In this document: positions 30,250 to 64,000 of the stretch, piece by piece | Layout of the letters: every line of letters begins with the position of its first letter | Position numbering within the stretch: the first letter of the stretch is position 1 | Source of the DNA: Alviniconcha marisindica | Taxonomy: Eukaryota; Mollusca; Gastropoda; Provannidae | Direction: 5' to 3' | Assembly: GCA_018857735.1 (NCBI GenBank) | Contig: JABMCL010000607.1 | Span: 1-64,000 of the forward strand | DNA length: 64,000 bases | Notes under the pieces: model-generated | The model's database searches: none | What the model saw: only the letters and a program-made list of their open reading frames with translations | Told to the model about the DNA's origin: nothing | Translations under genes and position numbers: made by a program

Positions 30250-31855
30250 AACTATCCTGGAATACTGTCAGAAATGCCCATTCACTGTGAAACCTGCTTT
30301 TTATTATGTCTGTCATTGCAGTACATGTCTTACTCACTTTTGTGTTTCTTTATTGACACATTTCAGGCTGTATTGTATCTGTTTACAGTGACTTGTGATA
30401 CACCTGCACTTATTGCCGCTCCACTTATTGCTGCTCACCAGAAATGCATGGCTTTCTCCCTTTCCTCTTGCTATTTTGTGCTCATATTTTTGGCAGCATA
30501 ATTTCTGTTTCACGTTAACGTACATTGCTATAACTTTGATTTACTAGTGATAATTAACTTGATGTTATTACCACAGCTATCTTTTCTTCTTCTTTTTTTA
30601 CATACTTTGAAATGGCCAACTACTTTGATGTAATCAAAATGTGTCTTGTATTGTGTAGAAGTAGACTTGTGTAATATGTATACAATAATATTGGTTTTCT
30701 TTGGTTGATTTACAAGAAATTTTACTCAGCTGTATTGTTTGTACAAAGGGTTATATTTACTGAACTATATTCAGGGTTGCAAACATTTTTAGGAACTTGT
30801 GCACACCAAAAACACTGTTTTGACAAAACAAAAAAATGTCTTGAGACATGACACTGCACATGTTGAATAACAACAACACCCGCAAAGTCAATGTCAGTAC
30901 TTGATAATGAACATAATGTGTTGAACATGACCACGTCAGTTTTTGTTTTCATAAGCAATTCTGAATGTTGAACGTACGCTAACAGAAACACTGCTGACTG
31001 GTATCACCCAGGTGATGTCTTTGCGTGGTGAATGCTGGCAAGTCTTTTTGGTACTAGTGAGCACAGGCTGCAGATGAGACAATCAAAAGTGTCAGTCTTA
31101 GAGACTTGCCCACAGGACAACTTGTTTGCAGTTTATCTATTGAAAAAAAGTGTCAAACAGTTCAGTGGGCACAAGCACTTGGTTGTCATGGTCACACATC
31201 TCACACTGAGTTAGGGTACATTTTTTTTCCTTTTTACAAGAAACTCGCATGCAAACGCTGACAGCACATGCACAGCGTGTCATCCAGCATGGCTGGGGAC
31301 AAAGTTGATATCTGTTGGCAGCCGACTTCGCACCCCAATCTCAAAGAGAGAGATTTAAGGAAAACACATTCTGTCATAACAATCTTGGTGTGTTTTTCAA
31401 CTGCATAATTTTTATATCAAAACATGTTCTGCCATACCAATCTTGATTTTTTTTTAAATTGCATAATTGTTATATAATATGCTAAACTAGCCTAAAGGCA
31501 AAGATTTTGAGCAGTTTTCTCAAATGATTTTATGTTTTGTAAAATAAGAGTTTTCCCCCCTGTGTATTTGTGACCCAGGTATACGTTTTTTACAGTTAAT
31601 TTACTCAACTGTATTGTTTGTAAAAGTAGTTAGATTTACTTAAGCATATTATTTGTACAAAGCTGCAGCTGCATTGTTTGACATACAAAATTGTTCTTCA
31701 TGTAACAACCAAACAGGGCTGTAAGTAACTGTGGATATTCCAAATGTGCCACGTAAAGCTACAGTCACTTGTTCAGTTGCATGCAACTAGCACACAGCAA
31801 GTCTGCTCAGAAGCAGAGAATAATGTGACATAAAAACAATTAATCTAATTGACCT
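30250..31855. other. AT-rich intergenic sequence, nothing recognised
   Basis: It has unique, AT-rich sequence with short chance frames only. I see no repeat array, RNA gene or conserved protein. Confidence 0.4.
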
Positions 31856-31859
31856 TGCT

Positions 31860-32370
31860 TTGTGAAATTATAGGGAGAACATTGGCTGATACCATTGGAA
31901 TCTGCAGGTTAAGTATAATACATCACTGACCTCATTTTGTGGAGCTAGCTACTGGGACAACATTGGGTGATGCCGCTGGAGTGTGTAGGAAGTCTTTACC
32001 TTTAAATTATGATATGAAGTAGGTTACATATAATACATAACTGACATTATTTTGTGGAGCTCTAGGGACAACATTGATTGATGCTGCTGGAGTCTGCAGG
32101 AAGTCTTTTAAATTATATGAAGTAGGTTTTTTTTTGGGGTTACCAAATTTTTAAAATTTTTATAACACCTCCATTTTTTGGGACAACATTTTTTGGAGCT
32201 GCTGGAGTCTGCAGTAAGTCTTTATCTTTAAATTATGATATGAAGTGGGTTACATATAGTTCATAACTGACCTATTTATGATATGAAGTGGGTTATATAC
32301 AATACATAACTGACCCATTTTGTGGAGCTGTAGGGACAAACTTGGTTGATGCTGCTGGAATTTGCAGGAA
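31860..32370 (+). repeat. About 110-bp tandem repeat, four to five units
   Basis: The units share 'gacaacattg', 'gctgctggagtctgcaggaa', 'aaattatgatatgaagt' and 'aatacataactgac'. Several have internal deletions. Confidence 0.8.
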
Positions 32371-32399
32371 GTCTCCTGATCCGGCTGCCTAGATTCATG

Positions 32400-33400
32400 A
32401 GATTTGCAATTACAAAGTTAGAATAAGGAAGCAGATGCTGTATGTACTTGAAGTATTATTATTATTCTCTTTGTGGAAGTAGGAAGTAGTAAATGGTAAA
32501 TAATGTTAATAACAATGAAAACGCAAAATTGCAAGTCAAAAATGTCAATACATGTATATGCACACACACGCACACCACCTTTAAAAAAGGAACAGTGCAA
32601 GAAAACAAAAGATGGTTAAAAAAGAAAAAGAAAAAAGAAAGCAATGTCAGTAACAGCAGTGTTGGTAATAATAACAGTTTTCCATAAATTGTATGCAGGT
32701 CCATTCATTAGTTTACTTAGCTGGATCAAACATATATAACTTCAAAACTTTTTGAACCATTTATTGCATTGTTATTTTTACAGAGTATAGTTTTAGTTCC
32801 AGTTTGAGTAATTTTGCAGTGACAACTAAATCTGTTTAACAAAAGGCGTTTTTGTTTTTTCAAGAATAATTTTCTGTAATGATACACAGATTTTCCCCCA
32901 TAATTATATCAGCTGAAGTTGATGTAACTTTGATTGCACAAAATAAAATACAACAATTATTTTGTATGCATTCAAAGAATATAATTATACAATCTTTGGT
33001 GCTTTTTTTTTGTTTTTTTGTTATTGTACATTTTCAGCTGAATATGCTACCACTAATATTATTTTTGGTTGCTGCTGTGTTTGTATTTCAATAAAATCAT
33101 TTAAGAAATAAACTTGTATGTAAAAACTTAAAAAAACTAAAAAATTAAAACATATTTAAAAAACATGTTTCAATGTTTACATCTCTCTGTCTCACACATC
33201 TCTTTCTCTTGCCTCCTACCCCCCAGTGTTTATGATGTTGCCTGTATGTGAGATGCTTTCAACAACAATAACATGCCGAGATGAACATGATTACATGAAA
33301 ACAATGTTATAAATTTGATATTACTTATACTCAGGAACAGCAATATCTGGATTGGTAAAAATCATATTATATACACACTCAACACACAAGAGAGTTAACT
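32400..33400. other. AT-rich intergenic sequence with candidate polyadenylation signals
   Basis: Two AATAAA hexamers lie at about 33092 and 33108 on the + strand. They could end a very long copine A transcript or an unrelated one. No gene is visible. Confidence 0.25.
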
Positions 33401-33404
33401 GGCG

Positions 33405-33510
33405 CTCAAAATATGTAACACAAGTACAACAACAAAGACTTGAGTCGCCTATGGTAACTCTCACCTGGCATACATGTAAATACAAGGTCAAGGTGTACCA
33501 GTTTTTCACA
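33405..33510 (-). repeat. Inverted copy of the 'acttgcatgccaggtgag' family
   Basis: The sequence 'caacaacaaagacttgagtc' with 'ctcacctggcatacatgtaa' is the reverse complement of the modules at 6640 and 29440. A second inverted copy is at 51145-51240. Confidence 0.6.
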
Positions 33511-33739
33511 GGTACACAATTACATGCTCCCAAGAAAACAAATGAACAAGTTTGGGAAACAATATATATTATACAAAGTATAAAATGAATGGTCCAAGAG
33601 GCAGAAACAATGGCGCCGCCTTGAATATGAGTGTACTTTAGGCTTGGCTGTGTTTGCCAACCAAAGTAAAAGCTGGCTGCTTCTTCAAGCTGCATATTTC
33701 TGCAGATGCCACTATACACTATTTTTGCTGTTTTTTTAC

Positions 33740-35960
33740 AGTCTATAAACTGCCACAGCATGCTTTGGCATGTACAGTTCCACAGATCACCATAGTGTGC
33801 TTTGGCACGCACATTTTCATGAACTGCCACAGATGCTCTCGTGTACATTTCAGTATGCTTTGACACAATGAACATGTCCACCAACTGTCGAAGTATGTTT
33901 TGACATAATCTGCACATCCCCCAACTGTCAAAGTATATGTACATGTCCATCAATTGTCAAAGTATGCTTTGACATAATTTAAACATCCCCCAACTGTCAA
34001 AGTATACTTTGACATAATGTACATGTCCACAAACTGTCAAAGTATGCTTTGACATAATGTACACATCCCCCAACTGTCAAAGTATGCTTTGACATAATGT
34101 ACACATCCACCAACTGTCAAAGTATGCTTTGACATAATGTACACATCCACCAACTGTCAAAGTATGCTTTGACATAATGTACATGTATGTCATCCAACAG
34201 GTCAAAGTATGCTTTGACATAACATACATTTCCACAAAACTCTCAAAGTATGCTTTGGACATAATGTACATGTACTTCCACAAACTGTCACAGTATGCTC
34301 CACAACCCCACACAACAAGCTCTGATAAGTACATTCCCATACACTGCTACAGTATGCTTTGGCATGTACACTGCACACACTGTCACAGTACACCATGACA
34401 TGTACATTTTCACAAACTGTCACAGTATGCTTTAACATTCACTTTCACTCTGTCACAGAACACTTTGGCATGCATATCACCACACACTGCCACAGTATGC
34501 TCTGAGATGTACACCTCAACAAATTGCCACAGAATGCTCTAGCATGTACAATTTCACAAACTGCCACAGTATGCATTGACATTCACTTTCCACTCATCAC
34601 AAACTGTCAGTATTCTTTGACATTCATTTTCCACTCACCACACACTGCCACAGTATGCTTTGACATTCATTTTCCACTCACCACACACTGCCACAACTCA
34701 ACAAATTGCCACAGAATGCTCTGGCATGTACAATTTCACAAACTGTTACAGTATGCTTTGACATTCATTTTCCACTCGTCTCACACACTGCCACAGTATT
34801 CTCTGACATTCATTTTCCACTCACCACACACTGCCACAGTATTCTTTGACATTCATTTTCCACTCATCACACTGCCACAGTATTCTGTGACATTCATTTT
34901 CCACTCACCACACACTGCCACAATATTCTTTGACATTCATTTTCCACTCACCACACACTGCCACAACTCAACAAATTGCCACAGAATGCTCATATGTACA
35001 ATTTCACAAACTGTTACAGTATGCTTTGACATTCATTTTCCACTCATCACACACTGCCACACTATGCTTTGACATTCATTTTCCACTCATCACAAACTGT
35101 CACAGTATGCTTTGACATTCATTTTCCACTCACCACACACTGCCACAACTCAACAAATTGCCACAGAATGCTCTGGCATGTACAATTTCACAAACTGTTA
35201 CAGTATGCTTTGACATTCATTTTCCACTCATCACACACTGCCACAGTATGCTTTGACATTCATTTTCCACTCATCACAAACTGTCACAGTATGCTTTGAC
35301 ATTCATTTTCCACTCACCACACACTGCCACAACTCAACAAATTGCCACAGAATGCTCTGGCATGTACAATTTCACAAACTGTTACAGTATTCTCTGACAT
35401 TCATTTTCCACTCACCACACACTGCCACAGTATTCTTTGACATTCATTTTCCACTCATCACACACTGCCACAGTATTCTTTGACATTCATTTTCCACTCA
35501 TCACACTGCCACAGTATTCTTTGACATTCATTTTCCACTCACCACACACTGCCACAGTATTCTCTGACATTCATTTTCCACTCACCACACACTGCCACAA
35601 CTCAACAAATTGCCACAGAATGCTCTGGCATGTACAATTTCACAAACTGCTACAATATACACTGACATTCATTTTCAACTCGTCACACACTGCTACAGTA
35701 TTCTTTGACATGTACAACTCAACAAATTGCCACAGAATGCTCTGGCATGTACAATTTCACAAACTGTTACAGTATGCTTTGACATTCATTTTCCACTCGT
35801 CACACACTGCCACAGTATGCTTTGACATGTACAACTTGCCACAGAATGCTCTGGCATGTACAGTTTGACAAACTACCATAGACTGCTCTAGCAAGTACAC
35901 ATATACAAACTGCCACAGTCGGCTGTGTCTTGTACATTTCTTCAACCTACCACAGTACAC
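33740..35960. repeat. Satellite array: 40-bp and about 43-46-bp units with 184-bp higher-order repeat
   Basis: The first part (33890-34250) has 40-bp units such as 'caactgtcaaagtatgcttt' plus 'gacataatgtacacatccac'. The second part (34560-35840) has related units such as 'cacagtatgctttgacattc' plus 'attttccactcaccacacac', with an inserted variant 'aactcaacaaattgccac'. Identical frames start at 35069, 35253 and 35437, giving an exact 184-bp higher-order period. Long open frames through it reflect the repeat and are not genes. Confidence 0.9.
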
Positions 35961-36359
35961 TCTGATACATATATAAATCCAAGACTGTTTACATGTCCAC
36001 ACACTAAATATCCAAATAGTTCAAAGTGTGTGTGCACTAAATGGTGTTGCTAGAGCTCAAAACTGCATCTGACAGACTGAAAGAAGACTCCAAACTTTTG
36101 CAGTGAGGACAATGTGAAACACACTAAGATCCCAGTACATTAAACAAGCAAAAACAAAAAAATGTGCACACACTCGGAGAATAAAACATCAGGACAACCA
36201 TTCCTGTGATCCCAAAAGGCACAAACACAAAACGCCAATAAGGCTTGTCACCTGAGTGGCAAAATACCCCTTGTGGAGTGCCTAGATACTGTTAGTCACT
36301 GTTTCTGTCATACTGCCAGTATACTTGAACACAGCAATGCAGTCTTTTTACAAGACAAT

Positions 36360-37190
36360 CCAGCTTAAGATGATGCACCATAAAAATTAAAAAAAATCTG
36401 TCTGCAAAAAGAATTGGAAGCTCTCAAGATATAGTAGAAATGATCATACTTTGTTCATATGAGCCCCCACTATGACCCTGGCCTTAATGGCAGCAAAATG
36501 ATCTTTTTTTGGACCCACGATGATGCATCCCCATGCTACATTTGGCCATAAAAGATGTCATCCAAATATACAAAAGGTGGAATAGTTCAGAAGATATCAT
36601 CCAGACAAATGCACAATGATAATGAACCATCCAACAAAGTCTGGAAGCAAATGGATAAGCAGTTCAGAAGACAAAAACAGTCATATTTAGATTCTATGAG
36701 CCATAACTGTGAACTTGACCTTGAATATAACAACCCTTTTTTTTCTTCTCCAATTGCATGATACCACAGCTTATGACCATGTATCAAAATACAAACTTTG
36801 GTTACAAAGGATTCAACAGTTCAGAATCTATCCAAACGAACATTAACTGAAGTTTCGAACATTCATTGTGGCCTTAACCTTGAATGCAGCAACCCACTAC
36901 TCTCACTGGGCATTTTTGTTTATGATGATCTACCATCAAACTAAGTCTGGTTGCAAAAGAATCATTAGTTCAGAAGATATAGTAGAAACAGTCGTATTTT
37001 GTTTATACAAGCCCTCACTGTGACCGTGACCTCAACGATAGCAACCCATTTCTTCCATATGACATTCCAGCCAACAATACACCACCATACTAAGTTTAGT
37101 TATAAAAGGTTGAGCAGTTCAAAAGATATCATCTGGATAAAGCTGGACTCACGGACACAGTGATTCTAGTATACCCCCCAACTTTGTTAT
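36360..37190 (+). repeat. Diverged tandem copies (about 190 bp) of a dispersed repeat
   Basis: About four units contain 'gttcagaagatatcatccag', 'gtgaccttgacctt'-like and 'gcaacccattt'-like segments. The array ends 'actcacggacacagtgattc' then 'tagtataccccc'. The general form is common in mollusc genomes; the element class is unknown. Confidence 0.55.
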
Positions 37191-37631
37191 GGGTGGGAAA
37201 GGTACAATAAGTGGAACTTACGCAAAGGCATACTGATAGTAAACCAAAGGCAATGGAAGTCAAAAGAGAACAAGGTTTGCCCCCCCTCCCCTCCCCCCCA
37301 CTACACACACACACGCATACACATACACTACTGAAAGCAGCCCCAAACCACACTGCATTTTATGTTAACAGCAGCAACTGTTCATCAGCATTCAAAGTTA
37401 AAAACAACAACCAGTGATCAATAATAATGACAGCAAACTTACTTATCATGGTTGTGAAAGGAGCTGGTGTTTCTAAGCAAAAAAGATCTAACATTGACAG
37501 AATCATTTCTACCGAATTTTGCCAGGCCAATGTATTGTTTCTTCTCCTCTGGTGGGTTCTCGATTTTGTTTTTGTCCGACAAACCAGGTAAGACTATGAA
37601 AAAAGGGGGGAAGAAGGCTGCTGCCCACAAT

Positions 37632-37935
37632 GTGAGCTGGTGTGGCTTAGCAGTAATTTAAGACATGAGGTTGGTAAGCAGAAGGACTTGGGTTCGATTC
37701 TGCTTCGGCTCTCCTCTCTCTTTAAAATTTGTGGTTTATAGACACTGTCTTTGTGACTTTGCCCCTCACAATTAATGAAACATTAAAATGGCTCTCATCG
37801 CTGCCCATCTTAAAGGGGAGTCATTCTGGCTGTGACAGCGTAGCGTTAGGTATAGTCTCCCTCTTTCCCCACCCCTTGGGATCTCAATCTCCATCAGTAC
37901 CTCTTCCAAGACAACTTGGTGTTAAATAAGTTTAA
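37632..37935 (+). mobile_element. tRNA-derived SINE, family 1 (best copy)
   Basis: The head 'gctggtgtggcttagcagta' contains box A and 'gggttcgattc' (37690-37700) is a near-consensus box B. The body follows: 'gtggtttatagacactgtct', 'tttgcccctcacaattaatg', 'aaaatggctctcatcgctgc' and 'gggatctcaatctcc'. It is full-length or nearly so. Confidence 0.8.
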
Positions 37936-37937
37936 CC

Positions 37938-38078
37938 AAATAGAACAGATCTAGGGAAATGATTCACCTATACGACAAAATACAAGGAACAATTAAACAC
38001 AAGTGCTTTCAACAGAAAATGTCGGTGTTTAATTGTTCCTTGTATAGGTGAGGACATTTCCATAGATCTGTTCTATTT
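37938..38078. mobile_element. Fold-back element with about 55-bp arms
   Basis: The left arm (37938-38000) and right arm (38025-38078) are inverted copies: 'aaatagaacagatct' ... 'agatctgttctattt' and 'caaggaacaattaaacac' ... 'gtgtttaattgttccttg'. The left arm has about 10 extra bases. 'aagtttaaccaaa' occurs just before it (37929) and again at about 38117, which may be a target duplication or a shared SINE tail. Confidence 0.65.
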
Positions 38079-38109
38079 TGTCAACCTCACCAGCAGTTGT
38101 TCACACTCA

Positions 38110-38215
38110 TTCCGAAGTTTAACCAAACCAACCAAGCTGCCTGCACTGAGGTTTGAACTTGCAGCCGCTTGGTCCTTACTCCAGTGGCCCTGCGGCCACC
38201 TCCCATTAGTGACCT
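38110..38215 (-). mobile_element. tRNA-like SINE head (reverse)
   Basis: The reverse complement reads 'tggccgcagggccactggag' and then 'gcaagttcaaacctcagtg', the order of box A and box B. The body is not identified. Confidence 0.45.
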
Positions 38216-38219
38216 CCTT

Positions 38220-39440
38220 GTTTGACCTGTGGATGCTCACAAATAGCAATGGCCACTGGAAATGCGGTGAACATCAAAGTGACAATTCAGCAGCTGCAGT
38301 ACTGATCCAAGTTGGTGTAAACATGTGCCAAGATCAGTCTGATAAACAAAATTGAACATTATAATACATACAGTGCGTATCATACAATGCGTACGCTCTG
38401 TACAGAACATTCAGTACGTATGAAAAAAAATGAACATGTCCTTGTATCTTTTGAAGACACGCCCGCAAAAACACATTTAAAAAAGATATATGTTTAAAAA
38501 TACATGAAAAAATCAGTTTGACAAGCAATACTTTTTTGAGCAATAAAACCACAGTTGTTTTCTTTGTCTGAATTAAGCAAAGTGACAAACACCTTCCAAA
38601 CAAAAAAACCACAACAACTTAATCATCCTACAGAAGGACGTTTAGCATGCAAAATTCCACTTCTTTTTTGAATTAGCATGCCAGAACCTCCATGATGCAA
38701 AACACAAAATATGCACCCAATGAACCCTGCTAAAAGGTTGGTACAGAGCAACTTTCAGCTGAAAGAAAGCAGCACATAATACTGTGACAACTATGGATGC
38801 TGACAATGACTCAGAATAGTGCTCACATGGTTTTCAGAAGATAATCTCAGCTACCAAAAAGTATAACTGAGAAAAAAATTAAAATCTGAAGCTGCACAGG
38901 ATACTGGGGACTGTGTGGAAGAGATGCAAAGGACAGTCCAAGTCATCTTTGTCACTGACTGTAAGTGTGGAAGTCTGAAGGGGCAGAAGGATAAAAAAGA
39001 CAAGAAAAAAAAGACCCCAAAAGACCCCCATCCAAAAGAAAGAAAAACAAAATCCAAATAAGATGGCGGTATTGTACTTAGGTACCGATTCATTAATGAT
39101 AAAACAATTTATTTATTTTTAAATACAAAAAAATAATAATCTTGCAGTAAGGGTTAAAATACACAATCAGCTTACATTCTCATTCCAAATCCCATCACAA
39201 CACAAACTCAATAGTGTGAAATCAAGCAATGGCGAAATCTTTGATGCACAGCTCAGACAGTTTTTCTCCTTTTTACGGATCTTAGTTTCTATAAACCCTG
39301 CAATTTATTCACATACACATCCATTTCTCATTTTCATTCTCACTCTATCTGTCCACCTATCCATCCCTCTCCCAGTCCCCCCTGCCCTCCCTTACATGTC
39401 CACTCCAGTCCTTCCTGTATTCTGTATCATTTCTTCACAC
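38220..39440. other. Intergenic sequence downstream of both genes, nothing recognised
   Basis: AT-rich unique sequence with only chance frames. Confidence 0.4.
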
Positions 39441-39975
39441 GTAACCAGTCCAATCTTTCTTTCCATGAAGTTCCTCCCTGTCTTTTCTGGCTAACTCCAC
39501 CCCCTTCTCTCTTTCCGTGAAGTTTCTCCCTTCTTTTCTGGCTAACTCCACCCCCTTCTCTCTTTCCGTGAAGTTTCTCCCTTCTTTTCTGGCTAACTCC
39601 ACCCCCTTCTCTCTTTCCGTGAAGTTTCTCCCTTCTTTTCTGGCTAACTCCACCCCCTTCTCTCTTTCCGTGAAGTTTCTCCCTTCTTTTCTGGCTAACC
39701 CCACCCCCTTCTCTCTTTCCATGAAGTTTCTCCCTTCCTGTCACACAAACAACTTTTCCTCTATGTCTCCTCCTCTTTTCTGCATCCCCTCTTCTTCCCT
39801 CTCTCTCCTTGAAAATTGTCCCTCTCTTTTCTAACCCCCCCCCCCCTCCACCCTCCCCTTTAACCCTATTCCTGATTGTCCCTTTCTTTTTCCCTTTCCT
39901 GCAGGTTCTCTCTCTTTCTCCCTACCCCCTCCCTCCCCTTTGCCCCAAACACCATTTACACCAGGCACAGCACAA
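39100..39975 (-). other. Probable 3' UTR of copine B with polyadenylation signals
   Basis: Directly downstream of the copine B stop codon there is no further coding potential. On the - strand two overlapping AATAAA hexamers lie at 39117-39108, about 860 nt after the stop. The segment includes a 51-bp tandem array (about 39450-39740) that would be purine-rich in the transcript. The transcript end is inferred. Confidence 0.4.
39448..39740 (-). repeat. 51-bp minisatellite in the copine B 3' flank
   Basis: About 5.5 units of 'ttctctctttccgtgaagtt' plus 'tctcccttcttttctggcta' plus 'actccaccccc'. Because 51 is divisible by three, both strands show long repetitive open frames that are not genes. 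Confidence 0.9.
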
Positions 39976-63203
<23,228 letters not shown>

Positions 63204-63488
63204 TTTCACGATCTTTTTTGGTGGAGTTAGGTTCAGTCTCAGTGGCTGCGTTCAGTCGTGGGGGGTGCACTCAGAGCACATTACCAGGGCCGTTTATTTT
63301 GGGCCACCCATTCACACATTCTGTTCTGTGCGCCACCCACTGTTTTGGGGGGGAGAGAGAGAGGAGAGAGAGAGGAAAGGGGGAGAGAGAGAAGAGGGGG
63401 GGGGGGTACCCATTCACACATTCTGTTTTTCCCCCCAGGGGCGAAAGGGAAAAAAGGGAAAAAGGGGGAGAGAGAGAGAGAGAGAGGG

Positions 63489-63523
<35 letters not shown>

Positions 63524-63850
63524 TGGTTTAAAAATATACAGTCATCTGATGAATGCCACTTGAATTACACCTGAGCGTTTCTGAGTGCAAAATATTGCTT
63601 GTCAAAACACTTAATGACTTGCATCGCAAAAACAAGAAACACTAAAACAATAAACTGCCGGACAAAACTGACAAAACAAAACAGATTTTTTTCTCTCCAC
63701 CGCCGGGACAAGACTATCACGATGCATACTGTATCAGTCAAGGTCAGCCTGAGCCGGTTTGGCCGCCTAGCGACCACCGATGACGGTGCCGCGGCACTGA
63801 CTGAGCACCACGACTAGTCCGGTTCCGACTGATTCGCGCGGCAGCTCTAC
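63204..63850 (-). promoter_or_regulatory. Upstream flank/5' UTR of copine B
   Basis: Sequence before the copine B ATG. It contains a purine-rich GA tract (63345-63520) and a moderately CpG-containing stretch at 63690-63850. No TATA box or start site can be assigned; a promoter role is inferred from position alone. Confidence 0.3.
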
Positions 63851-64000
63851 TGATTTTCTCTTCAAAAGCCTCAGTTGTGGGTTATGGACACTGTTTTGTA
63901 TCTGTCCTCGCTGTTACAATGAAACATCAAAATGGCTCACACCGCTATCCATCTTAATGCTGAAATTATTCAGTCCCGGCCGTGGCGGTGGTGACACGGC
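63850..64000 (+). mobile_element. SINE family 1, copy cut by the window end
   Basis: 'tgtgggttatggacactgtt' and 'aaaatggctcacaccgctat' match the body of the copy at 37632. A diverged head may lie just before it ('ccggttccgactgattc'). Confidence 0.65.

Noticed and set aside
33321..33953. 210-residue open frame on the - strand
   Set aside because: Part lies in the satellite array and part in a dispersed repeat. The translation has no recognisable domain and no splice context.
34524..35868. Repetitive open frames (182 and 143 residues) on the + strand
   Set aside because: They track the satellite units exactly and repeat every 184 bp, so they are repeat artefacts.
39427..39744. 105- and 95-residue repeat proteins on both strands
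   Set aside because: The 51-bp period is divisible by three, so any open frame continues. The region lies in the copine B 3' flank.

Overview
The window is animal nuclear DNA. It has small exons with GT/AG introns, many microsatellites, long G/C homopolymers, tRNA-derived SINEs and LINE remnants. The repeat style and the two encoded proteins suggest a mollusc, probably a marine gastropod; the species is inference only. I found no prokaryotic genes, rRNA, CRISPR array or virus.

Two protein-coding genes are well supported, and both are copines: Ca2+-dependent phospholipid-binding proteins with two C2 domains followed by a VWA (copine) domain. They lie tail to tail. Copine A is on the + strand (6010 to 23859, 19 coding exons, 545 aa). 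Copine B is on the - strand (63203 down to 39976, 20 coding exons, 560 aa). I rebuilt every exon by hand from splice sites, and all phases join without a stop. Exon lengths agree almost one for one between the genes (88, 104, 40, 77, 105, 42, 76, 62, 153, 73, 128, 103 and 58 nt are shared). The single structural difference is that the 133-nt exon 7 of A is split into 29 + 104 nt in B. They are therefore paralogues from an inverted duplication. They differ most at the C-terminus, where B has a proline-rich tail ending in a PPxY motif.

Layout: 1-6009 is upstream sequence of copine A with dispersed repeats, SINE and LINE tails and a CpG-rich block (about 3.7-4.6 kb). 6.0-23.9 kb is copine A. 23.9-39.9 kb is intergenic or 3' UTR sequence dominated by tandem arrays (25.0, 26.4, 27.6, 28.7, 29.8, 31.9, 33.7-36.0, 36.4 and 39.4 kb) with SINE and fold-back insertions. 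40.0-63.2 kb is copine B. 63.2-64.0 kb is its upstream flank.

The most unusual feature is that several intronic minisatellites are built from, or abut, the edges of copine exons. A 76-bp array (about 14 units) repeats the 3' splice site and first codons of the last exon of B. A 107-bp array derives from the 3' part of exon 13 of A. A 78-bp array repeats the acceptor and start of exon 5 of B. A broken second copy of exon 15 of B lies beside the real one. A 26-bp array of acceptor-like units runs into exon 17 of A, and a 44-bp array begins at the donor of exon 6 of A. Also notable are a 93-bp near-perfect palindrome, a MITE with 61-bp inverted ends, and a 2.1-kb element bounded by perfect 28-bp inverted repeats.
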